From: Chitinophagaceae bacterium UBA4407
Lineage (GTDB): Bacteria > Bacteroidota > Bacteroidia > Chitinophagales > Chitinophagaceae
Assembly (NCBI GenBank): GCA_002390845.1
Contig: DGQT01000044.1
Span: 1 to 44,622, forward strand
Length of the DNA stretch: 44,622 nt
Reading direction: 5' to 3'
Shown: positions 17,050-25,700 of the stretch, piece after piece
Layout of the letters: every line of letters begins with the position of its first letter
How positions within the stretch are numbered: the stretch's first letter is position 1
Notes under the pieces: generated by a model
What the model was told of the DNA's origin: nothing
The model's input: the letters and a program-made list of their open reading frames with translations, nothing else
Database searches by the model: none
Translations under genes and position numbers: made by a program

Positions 17050-18216
17050 TTATTTCTTCAATTTAAAACTTTCAGGGAAATGTGTTGCTTTTACCTGTAC
17101 TTCGGCACCAGCCTTTCCTATTTTATTCAGCTCAAAACGGCTGGCTGCATTACTCATTTCTGTAAGGCCGTCTATCTCTTGTTTTGTGTAAGGTCTTTTC
17201 ATTATTTCTCCCAGGTTTTTCTCGTCGATCCACATATTGTAACGCAGGTAACTCAAAACCCCTTTGCCATTTGCATCTGCTGCTAACAGGTCATCTTGCA
17301 GGTCGCCGATCTCTCCATCAATTTCCCATGCGGTAGGCGATTTAGACAACCATTGCAGTATTGCCTGGTTGTGCCAGCTTGCATCCTGCATAAACATATC
17401 GGGTATTTGCTGCGCCCAGTTAAGCAGGTTATTATCCGAGATGTTTTTAGGCAATCTGTTCAGCCTTCCCATACCAGTGCCTACTGACACCAGCAGCAGA
17501 TTGTCGGCACCCGTTTTCCAGTGAAAAGGAAAACCTTTAAGTGTGGCAACCATTAACAAATGGAATGCAGGGTTATTGGCCATACTTACGCCGCCATCTA
17601 CAAATGCTGCGGAAGACATACCGCCGCCCACTTCAATAACCTGCGGAACAAAATAACTCGGCGCGGCAGAACTTGCCCTTACTGCTTTCCACAAGAGGAT
17701 ATCTTTATTCATTCCATCTGCAGTGCCGTAATACTTACCACCCGGGTGGTTGATCAATGGCCACACACTATTGGTATCTGCACGTTTTGCCACTACACAA
17801 AGCCCGGTTTTAATTTTATCACTGCCAATGGTAATGTCGCCGAATACTTTTTGCAGTTCCTGTTCAAGCGGCTTTTCATCATAACCGGCATGAATCATTT
17901 CTTTAAACTGAAACACATTCCACCAGTTGTATTTTTTTGCGAATATTTTACCGCCAAGGTCAAAATACATGTTCGTTATATCTTCAACTTTCATCCCGAT
18001 AGCAAGGCACGATGCAATAATGGAACCCGTACTGGTGCCGCCGATCAGATCAAAATAGTCGCATAGCCTGAAGCCCGGATCGTTGCCGTTTTGTTCACGA
18101 AGGATATCTTCAATTTTTTGCAGGTAGCCCAGTGTTAATGCGCCGCGAATGCCGCCGCCGTCCAGTGCAAGAATACGTTTTGGGCCTTCATCGAAAAGGT
18201 GATTTTGGAGTGACAT
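17050..18216 (-). CDS. Patatin-like phospholipase
   Basis: A lipid acyl hydrolase with a Ser-Asp dyad. The 388-residue protein shows all patatin blocks: the oxyanion-hole motif DGGGIRG at 19-25, the nucleophile elbow GGTSTGS with Ser62, and DGG with Asp207 (FVDGGVSMANNP). No signal peptide is visible, so it is probably cytoplasmic or peripheral. Its substrate is unknown. It converges with tilS, and the 146-base gap between them holds no clear terminator. Patatins also occur as effectors in some anti-phage systems, but no sensor or nucleotidyltransferase gene is adjacent here, so a housekeeping lipase is more likely. The ATG at 18216 is the only sensible start. Confidence 0.88.
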   Translation of the reverse strand: MSLQNHLFDEGPKRILALDGGGIRGALTLGYLQKIEDILREQNGNDPGFRLCDYFDLIGGTSTGSIIASCLAIGMKVEDITNMYFDLGGKIFAKKYNWWNVFQFKEMIHAGYDEKPLEQELQKVFGDITIGSDKIKTGLCVVAKRADTNSVWPLINHPGGKYYGTADGMNKDILLWKAVRASSAAPSYFVPQVIEVGGGMSSAAFVDGGVSMANNPAFHLLMVATLKGFPFHWKTGADNLLLVSVGTGMGRLNRLPKNISDNNLLNWAQQIPDMFMQDASWHNQAILQWLSKSPTAWEIDGEIGDLQDDLLAADANGKGVLSYLRYNMWIDEKNLGEIMKRPYTKQEIDGLTEMSNAASRFELNKIGKAGAEVQVKATHFPESFKLKK

Positions 18217-18280
18217 GATTAGAGGTTTTATTGTTACAAGTTATGATTATGATTTTTATAAAGCAATAAGGAATGTAAAG

Positions 18281-18490
18281 TTTTTTTGAACCCGGCTGCA
18301 AATCCTTTGTGAAGCTGCTGTTGCGTCGCACACTTTTACGTTCGGTAATATTGTTGAGCATGCTGCAACAACTTTAAAACCTGCACAATTTAAACGGTTG
18401 CATTATTAAAAGCTGATTAAACGGCAGCCATAGCTGCCATGAAAAAGGAACTATGAACCGAGCGTGGCAACAAAAGTCTGATAATAGTTA
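18281..18490. repeat. Inverted pair of dispersed elements (variants A and C)
   Basis: Left arm (18281-18343, plus): seven T, GAACCCGGCTGC, TGTGAAGCTGCTGTTGCG, TCGCACACTTTTACGTTC, then TTGAGCATGCTGCAAC as the inner box. Right arm (18422-18490, minus): ACTTTTGTTGCCACGCTCG, GTTCATAGTTCC, CATGGCAGCTATGGCTGCC. The two arms use different cores. They fill most of the 370-base gap between the patatin gene and scoB. Confidence 0.7.
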
Positions 18491-18561
18491 TATCGTCTAC
18501 TCAAAAATGTATTTAATAAAAATGCCTGATGCTTTAATAAAAACCGTTAACGGCAGAACTG

Positions 18562-18569
18562 TACCTTTG
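18562..18569 (+). promoter_or_regulatory. Candidate -7 promoter box for scoB
   Basis: TACCTTTG is an exact TAnnTTTG match and ends 17 bases before the ATG at 18587. It shows the CoA-transferase gene has its own promoter and is not read from an upstream subunit A gene. Confidence 0.5.
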
Positions 18570-18586
18570 ATTTATAAACCTACCGT

Positions 18587-19243
18587 ATGGCGCTTGATAA
18601 ATTTGGCATTGCAAAACGCATTGCAAAAGAACTTAAAGATGGCATGTATGTAAACCTGGGCATTGGCATACCTACGCTGGTAGCGAATTTTATTCCCGAT
18701 GGTATTACGGTGATTCTTCAAAGTGAGAATGGAATTCTAGGTATGGGGCCGTACCCTGCTGAAGATGAAGTTGATGCCGATCTTATTAATGCGGGTAAAG
18801 AAACGGTGACCATAATTGCTGGTGGTGTTTTTTTTGATAGTGCAGAAAGCTTTGGAATGATACGTGCCGGCAAAATAAACCTGACAGTCCTTGGCGCTAT
18901 GGAAGTTAGCGATACCGGCGATATTGCCAACTGGAAAATTCCGGGTAAAATGGTAAAAGGCATGGGTGGGGCTATGGATCTTGTGGCCAGTGCAAAAAAT
19001 ATTATAGTTGCCATGCAGCATACCAACCCAAAAGGCGAAAGTAAACTGCTTTCGAAATGTACGCTGCCTTTAACGGGTGTTGCCTGTGTAAAGATGGTAG
19101 TTACCGAACTTGCCGTAATGGATGTTACACCGGAAGGGTTTGTATTGAAAGAAAGGGCACCGGGTGTGAGCATTGAGGAAATAAAAAGTAAAACGCTCGG
19201 ACGCCTGGTAATTCCGGAAAATGTGGCAGAAATGGAGGCTTAA
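18587..19243 (+). CDS. scoB: 3-oxoacid CoA-transferase subunit B (orphan)
   Basis: The catalytic subunit of a heteromeric family I CoA-transferase (succinyl-CoA:3-ketoacid or acetate:acetoacetate type). It moves CoA between acids through a glutamyl-CoA thioester. At 218 residues the length is typical. The catalytic Glu47 lies in QSENGILGMGPYP, and the GIGIPTLVANF block is at 25-35. Subunit A is normally encoded just upstream; here that position is taken by a repeat pair and a patatin gene, and nothing in this window encodes subunit A. The A partner must be elsewhere. An exact TAnnTTTG box sits upstream. Confidence 0.9.
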   Translation: MALDKFGIAKRIAKELKDGMYVNLGIGIPTLVANFIPDGITVILQSENGILGMGPYPAEDEVDADLINAGKETVTIIAGGVFFDSAESFGMIRAGKINLTVLGAMEVSDTGDIANWKIPGKMVKGMGGAMDLVASAKNIIVAMQHTNPKGESKLLSKCTLPLTGVACVKMVVTELAVMDVTPEGFVLKERAPGVSIEEIKSKTLGRLVIPENVAEMEA

Positions 19244-19282
19244 TTTTACCTCAAAAACCACATCGGGCAACTAATTTTACTA

Positions 19283-19290
19283 TACTTTCG
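19283..19290 (+). promoter_or_regulatory. Candidate -7 promoter box for the first PKD protein
   Basis: TACTTTCG, one base off TAnnTTTG and identical to the box ahead of porV, ends 29 bases before the TTG start codon. Confidence 0.35.
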
Positions 19291-19319
19291 TTTGTATATC
19301 TAATATCTGAAAAAACGAA

Positions 19320-22145
19320 TTGAAAACCACTGTATGTAATATTGCCTTATGGCTTGTGTTATTTTTAGGATTTTCTGCTAACGCACTTGCCCAACCTGTT
19401 GCCGGTTTTACTGCATCTGTTGTAAAAAAATGTGGTGCTGCTGAGGTTCAGTTCACTGATCTTTCTACCGGGAATCCTGATAGCTGGAGCTGGGATTTTG
19501 GTAACGGGCTTTCTTCAGTTTCACAAAACCCTTTTGTTATTTATACAGCCCCGGGAATATATTCAGTTTCCCTGATCTCATCAAATAGTACGGGGCTGGA
19601 TACTGTTTTAAAAACAGGCTATATCATTGTGGACTCACTCCCCGAGGCAAAATTTCTTATTACCGCGCCAATGGGTTGTTTGCCTTTTAAAACCTCTTTT
19701 ATCAATCAAAGCAATCCTGCGGGTGGAACGATTGCAAAGTGGTTTTGGGATTTTGGTGATGGTGCAACTGCTGACAGCGCTAACCCCGAGCATACTTATA
19801 CAGTTGGCGGTACTTACACGGTACAACTGATTGTGGAAAATACGCAGGGCTGCAGAGATACTTTACATTTAGACAGTGCTGTGCGAACAGGAACAAAGCC
19901 AATACCTTCCTTTACTGCAAACCCATTAAGCGCCTGCGCCAGCGACCCTTTTAATTTTTTCAATACCACCACCGGCACAGTTACATCGTGGTTTTGGGAT
20001 TTTGGCGATGAAGATACCAGCACAAGAAAAAGTCCATCGCATTACTACCAGGATTCAGGAAAGATGACGATTAAATTAATTGCTACTAATAATGGCTGCT
20101 CAGATTCTGTTATCCGGTATGACTATGTTTTTGTAAAACCACCTTTTGTAAGAATGCATTGGGGCTATTCCTGCGATACCCCTTATGTAAGAAATTTCCA
20201 GGCAAAATATTTAGGCGTTAAAAGCTTTTGGTGGGATTTTGGTGATGGCACTACTTCATTAGAAAGTTTCCCCAGCCATACTTACCAGAATACAGGAACT
20301 TATAAAGTAAAACTCCATGCTTTTGGTACTGAGTGCTCGTTTACTGATACAGCAATGATCACCATTATTGATGAAAAACCTGTTTTAACCTATACTGCCA
20401 GGCGGCCGGAAATCTGCAGATACGATACGGTATTATACACTGCTACGGGTTACAATCCCAATAATGTTTTTTCTTTTGCCTGGAATTTTGGTGATGGTAG
20501 CATAAAACCTTTCGACCGGTTTAACAACACAAATCATATCTATACAAAAACGGGGAGCTATTACCCTTCCCTGATTACAAAAGATATATTGGGCTGTAAT
20601 GATACCGCAGCCAATATTGTTAAGGTTGATATTTATGGGCCGCAGGCTGCTTTTATCAATAGCTCATTAATATGCGCTGGCACCAATGCAAGCATTACCG
20701 ATCAATCGCTTGGCGATGGCACACATGCACTTAATAACTGGATATGGAATTATGGAGATGGTAATACAGACACACTATATGCTCCGCCTTTTAACCACGT
20801 TTACAACAGCCCAGGTACTTTTCCTGTAAAACTAAAAGTAGCAGATTCCAATGGGTGCCAGGATACCCTGCTTAAAGTAAATGCAATTGTTGTTTCTGAA
20901 AAACCTGTTGCTGCTTTTGCTGTTACAGATATATTGAATTGTCTAGGTAACCAGGTTTCATTCTTAGACCAATCAGTTGGTACCGTTCAGCTTACAAACC
21001 GTTCCTGGAATTTTGGAGATGGTGGTGTATCAACGCAAATAAATCCGGTACATAATTATCAATCTGTAGGCACATACACTGCTACTTTAGTAACACAAAA
21101 TGGTAATGGCTGTGTTGATACAGCAAGTAAAGAAATAAAAGTATTGCCAGCGCCTAATGTAGATGCAGGCTTGGATTCGGTAATTTGCCAGGGACAGACG
21201 ATAATGCTAATGGCAAGCGGCGCCAATACATATTCGTGGATGGCAGATACATCCTTAAGTTGTAACACTTGCCCTAACCCTAACGCAACACCGCAAACAA
21301 CAACGCGATATTATTTAACCGGCACCGATACAGCGGGGTGCAGTGCTTTAGATTCAGTACTTGTGCAGGTAAAGCAGCCTTTTGCAATTTCCTTTCTTAA
21401 AAATTCTGATACGGTTTGCATTGGCTCATCCATTCAGCTAATGGCAACAGGCGCTGAGATTTACAACTGGCAGCCATCAACAGGTTTAAATAATATAAAC
21501 ATTCCGAATCCCGTAGCAAAACCAGCTTCTACGATTACCTATCAGGTTATAGGAACAGACAATAAAAATTGCTTCAGCGATACCGCAAGTTTTAAGGTAA
21601 CAGTAGCCCCTTACCCTTCTTTTAATATAATAGATTCAAGTGTTACACTTGCAGGTGGCAGTTCATACATTATTAAAACAAACAGCTCAGCAGATGTTGT
21701 AAGATGGCAGTGGTTACCACCAACAGACCTGTCATGTACCACATGTGCTGAACCAACAGCAAGAACAAATAAAATTATTCAGTACACCGCAACCGCCTAT
21801 AACGCTTATGGATGCAGCGTTAGCGATAAGATTACCGTAAAAGGTTTATGCAATGGCGAACTGATCTTTATACCAAATACATTTTCACCAAACGGCGATC
21901 ATGTAAACGACTATTTTTATCCAAGAGGTGCAGGACTCTATTTAATAAAATCGATGCGCATTTTTAACAGGCTGGGGCAGGCTGTTTTTGAAAAAGTGAA
22001 TTTTTCACCTGATGTGGAAACGGAAGGCTGGAACGGTACTTTCCGGTCAAAAAAATTACCACAGGATGTATATATCTATTTTATAGAATTAATTTGTAAC
22101 GATGGAAAAATTTTTACTGTAAAAGGCGATATTACTTTACTCTAA
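19320..22145 (+). CDS. PKD-repeat surface protein with T9SS type B sorting domain (941 aa)
   Basis: A large secreted protein. The start is a TTG, chosen because it opens directly into a signal peptide (MKTT, a hydrophobic run, ALAQP) and no nearby ATG does. I count seven PKD-like domains of about 85-95 residues, each with a W-(D/N)-(F/Y)-G-(D/N) core (for example WDFGDG), between residues 25 and about 620. Two Ig-like segments follow (VDAGLDSVICQG and SDTVCIGSSIQL). The C-terminus from IFIPNTFSPNGD (about 850) to KGDITLL is the gliding-motility-type CHU_C domain, a type B T9SS signal. Most PKD domains carry two Cys in fixed places, suggesting disulfides. It is paralogous to the next gene. Confidence 0.88.
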   Translation: MKTTVCNIALWLVLFLGFSANALAQPVAGFTASVVKKCGAAEVQFTDLSTGNPDSWSWDFGNGLSSVSQNPFVIYTAPGIYSVSLISSNSTGLDTVLKTGYIIVDSLPEAKFLITAPMGCLPFKTSFINQSNPAGGTIAKWFWDFGDGATADSANPEHTYTVGGTYTVQLIVENTQGCRDTLHLDSAVRTGTKPIPSFTANPLSACASDPFNFFNTTTGTVTSWFWDFGDEDTSTRKSPSHYYQDSGKMTIKLIATNNGCSDSVIRYDYVFVKPPFVRMHWGYSCDTPYVRNFQAKYLGVKSFWWDFGDGTTSLESFPSHTYQNTGTYKVKLHAFGTECSFTDTAMITIIDEKPVLTYTARRPEICRYDTVLYTATGYNPNNVFSFAWNFGDGSIKPFDRFNNTNHIYTKTGSYYPSLITKDILGCNDTAANIVKVDIYGPQAAFINSSLICAGTNASITDQSLGDGTHALNNWIWNYGDGNTDTLYAPPFNHVYNSPGTFPVKLKVADSNGCQDTLLKVNAIVVSEKPVAAFAVTDILNCLGNQVSFLDQSVGTVQLTNRSWNFGDGGVSTQINPVHNYQSVGTYTATLVTQNGNGCVDTASKEIKVLPAPNVDAGLDSVICQGQTIMLMASGANTYSWMADTSLSCNTCPNPNATPQTTTRYYLTGTDTAGCSALDSVLVQVKQPFAISFLKNSDTVCIGSSIQLMATGAEIYNWQPSTGLNNINIPNPVAKPASTITYQVIGTDNKNCFSDTASFKVTVAPYPSFNIIDSSVTLAGGSSYIIKTNSSADVVRWQWLPPTDLSCTTCAEPTARTNKIIQYTATAYNAYGCSVSDKITVKGLCNGELIFIPNTFSPNGDHVNDYFYPRGAGLYLIKSMRIFNRLGQAVFEKVNFSPDVETEGWNGTFRSKKLPQDVYIYFIELICNDGKIFTVKGDITLL

Positions 22146-22262
22146 ACCCGTATATTTTTTGCCTGTTGTTCTGGTTTATTAAACTTAATTTTATAAACCC
22201 TCCTGCAAATTTTGTACAGGTCAAATACATCTTTTAAATAAAACGGTATTGAACGACTGTTT

Positions 22263-22612
22263 TATTTTGTAGCCAAACAGCATTACAAGTGTGAAACCCT
22301 GTTGCGTCGCACACTTGTACGTTCTTTTCGCTATTCAGCATTGTGCGCCTTGTTCATTGTTTCGCATATTTCCTTGTATGTGGAATATTCCAAAGACCAA
22401 AGGTATAAGTATGCTGAAATAGCAAACATATTTTCAGGTTCAGTTACATTTTTTGTATAAGAAGAAACTAAGGAATGGTATTTGCGCTTAATGCATTTCA
22501 TATTGCTTAAGGCACGCCTTCACAATACTTCGCGCTGCTCAATATAGTTTCAGCACCTGAAGAGTGCGACGCAAGAAAAGTTGAATGAATGTATGCAGCC
22601 GGGCTCATAATT
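22263..22612. repeat. Inverted pair of dispersed elements (variant A, both arms)
   Basis: Left arm (22263-22324, plus): TTTTGTAGCCAAACAGC, AAACCCTGTTGCG, TCGCACACTTGTACGTTC, then inner box ATTCAGCATTGTGC. Right arm (22561-22612, minus): TGAGCCCGGCTGC, CAACTTTTCTTGCG, TCGCACTCTT, then ATATTGAGCAGCGCG. They occupy much of the 578-base gap between the two PKD genes. The spacer between the arms is about 236 bases and no gene is seen in it. Confidence 0.7.
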
Positions 22613-22723
22613 GTCTTATAGCATTAAACAGGGAAATAAGTTTTGTAAATAAACGTTTTAAATAAGCTAATTTTTCTTAACCGGAGAAGTAGTAACTTTT
22701 GTAAGGATTTTATTGCACGATTA

Positions 22724-25700
22724 ATGAAGAAACCAGTTGCCAACCATATTAATTGCCGTTATGCTACACTAATACTATTTTTTTTGGTAGTGCGTATTAC
22801 TGCTATCGGGCAACTTAAAGCAGATTTCAGCGCATCCGTTACTTCGGGCTGTACACCGCTTGTTGAAGTACAATTTCAGGATCTTTCAACAGGTTCTCCA
22901 ACACAGTGGGAATGGGATTTGGGTAACGGCACTATTTCTCCTAAAAAAAGTCCAACAGCAACATATATTAACCCGGGTACATATACAGTAAAGCTTATTG
23001 TGAAAAATGCAGGTGGTACAGACTCTGTAACAAAAACAAATTATATAACTGTGTATTCCAAGCCTGTTGTAAATTTCAGTGCAACTCCTTTGTCGGGCTG
23101 TATTCCGCTCAATGTAAATTTTACCGATCTCAGCACAACCGAAAGTGGCACGATACAAAGCTGGATATGGGATTTTGGTGACGGTATATCTTCTACTTCG
23201 CCAGCACCATCCCACACATATAATCTTAGTGACACATTTAATGTTACACTACTGGTAACAACAAACTTTGGCTGCACACAGGCAATTCTTAAAACCGCCT
23301 ATATTGCAATCGCAGATACTGTAAATGCAGATTTTACTTATACTTACTCTAATATTTGCAATCCGCCTGTTACGATTGATTTTTCAAATATGTCAGGTTC
23401 GGGTTCTTCTCTAAAATACAAATGGTCGTTTGGAGATGGCATAAATTCAGGAGAAACTAACCCATCGCATATTTATACCAATCCGGGTAACTATGATATT
23501 ACATTAATAACGGCAAATGAATCAGGGTGTACTGATACGATTGTTAAGAGTATATCAGTAGGCGTTGCACAGGCTAATTTCATCGTTCCTGCATTAGCCT
23601 GCATCAATGAGGCGATACCAATGCAGGATTCCTCCATACCAGTTGCAGTTTCCGGTACATGGGATTTTGGAGACGGCACCGTTGGAACCGGGTTAAATGT
23701 TTTTCATACATATAGCCAGCCTGGTACCTATGAAATCATTTACAAAGCTGATTTCGATGGTTGCAGCAGCAGCATAAAAAAATCAATTACAGTAACTGAA
23801 AAACCTGTTGCTTCATTTACCTCGCCATCAGTAATTACAGCTTGTAAAGCCCCGCTAACAATAGATTTTGTAAACACTTCATCAGGAGCAACTGCATATA
23901 TCTGGAATTTTGGAGATGGCACTACATCAACTGAAATAAACCCTTCGCATACTTATACCAAAGCCGGCACCTTTACAGTAACATTAACTGCTTTTACTAC
24001 TGTTGGCGGTTGCAGTGATTCAGCCGTTCAAACGGGATTTGTAAAAATAAATGTACCCACAATCCTCGGCTTTAATGGCCTGCCCTTTTCCGGCTGTGCA
24101 CCCGCTACTATTGATTTCAATCCCAGTATATTTTCTCCCGATAGTATCGTTTCGTACAAATGGAATTTTGGTGATGGCAGTACTTCATCAGAAGCAGCCC
24201 CTGTTTATACTTATAATGTACCCGGCAATTATACCGTTATGCTGACTATTATTACCGCAGGTGGGTGTACAGATACATTTGAACTTGCACCTGCTGTGGT
24301 GGCTAGCCAAAGGCCTGTTCCAGGTTTTACAGCAACACCGCTTAACGCATGCGCTTCAGACGAAATTCAATTTACTGACACGTCATTAGGCGGTGTTACG
24401 ATGTGGCACTGGGACTTTGGTGATGGGGGTACAAGCAACGAAAAAAATCCATTGCATCATTTTCAGGATACCGGACATTTTACTATTACACTTACAGTAA
24501 CGAATAATGGTTGCAGCGATTCGATTATTGTTCCAAACTACATTTTTATACAACCGCCGGTTGCTGCTTTTGCAAGCACACTGGACTGTTCACAAAGATT
24601 TTTGAGAACTTTTGACGACCAGTCCATTGCACCGGAAAGCTGGAACTGGGATTTCGGGGATGGTGATACGTCTACTCAACGAAACCCTGCTCATACTTAC
24701 ATAAATACAGGCATTTATAATGTGCAACTAATCGTTACCAACGGTGCCTGTGCCGATACTACAATCAGCCCCGTTTATATAATTGACGAGACCCCGCAAA
24801 TAAATATTACTGCACTTCACAGCAATTTCTGTAAGCTGGATTCTTTACAGTTTACAACCATTAACTATAACAGTACATACATAACCAATTTTAAATGGGA
24901 TTTTGGTGATGGCGATTCAACAACATTTAGTCATGCCTATAATGAGATTGTGCACAAATATCAGCAGGCTGGCAGCTACACACCCATTTTAGTTACAACG
25001 GATTTAAATGGTTGTTACGATACTACGCAAGCCACCACTGCTTTAAATATTTACGGCCCTACTGCAAACTTTTTAAATATTGAGGGCACATGCAAAGACA
25101 GCCTGGTTGTATTTAATGATTCATCATTTACAGATGGCATCCACAATATAACGAAATGGGTTTGGGATTACGGTGACGGGATTACAGATACATTAACACA
25201 GCCACCTTTTCAGCATTACTATTCAACGGCGGTTTTTTATACCGTAAAATTAATTGTGCAAGACTCAAATGGATGCACCGATACATTACTTAAACCAAAT
25301 GCACTTGTAATAACCAATCCCCTGGCAGATTTCAGTATACCAGATTCTTTACGATGTTCAACATCGCATATCGTTTTTAACAATGCGTCAAGAGGCGTGG
25401 GATTGCTCTATCATTGGGATTTTGGCGATGGGAATTCTTCAGAATTGCAAAATCCTTTGCACCTTTATTCAGCAGAAGGAAATTATCAGGTGTCTTTGTC
25501 GGTTGAAGACCGGTTTGGATGCACAGATACAATTGTAAAACCAGGTGTTGTTACGATCTCAAACCCCGTTGCCGCATTCACTATTTCAGATTCAAGTGCA
25601 ACATGCCCCCCGTTGCCGGTTCAGGTTACAAACACTTCAACCAGTTACAGTAGCGCCTTTTGGGATTTTGGCGATGGCAACACTTCAACGCAGGATGCAC

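Noticed and set aside
17560..18066. 168-residue plus-strand open frame inside the patatin gene
   Set aside because: It lies antisense to a gene with complete catalytic motifs and shows no recognisable domain.
17050..18216. Patatin as an effector of an anti-phage (CBASS-like) system
   Set aside because: No nucleotidyltransferase, sensor or accessory gene is adjacent; neighbours are tilS and scoB.
18718..19173. 151-residue minus-strand open frame across scoB
   Set aside because: Antisense to a gene with a clear catalytic Glu and full length; no domain is seen.
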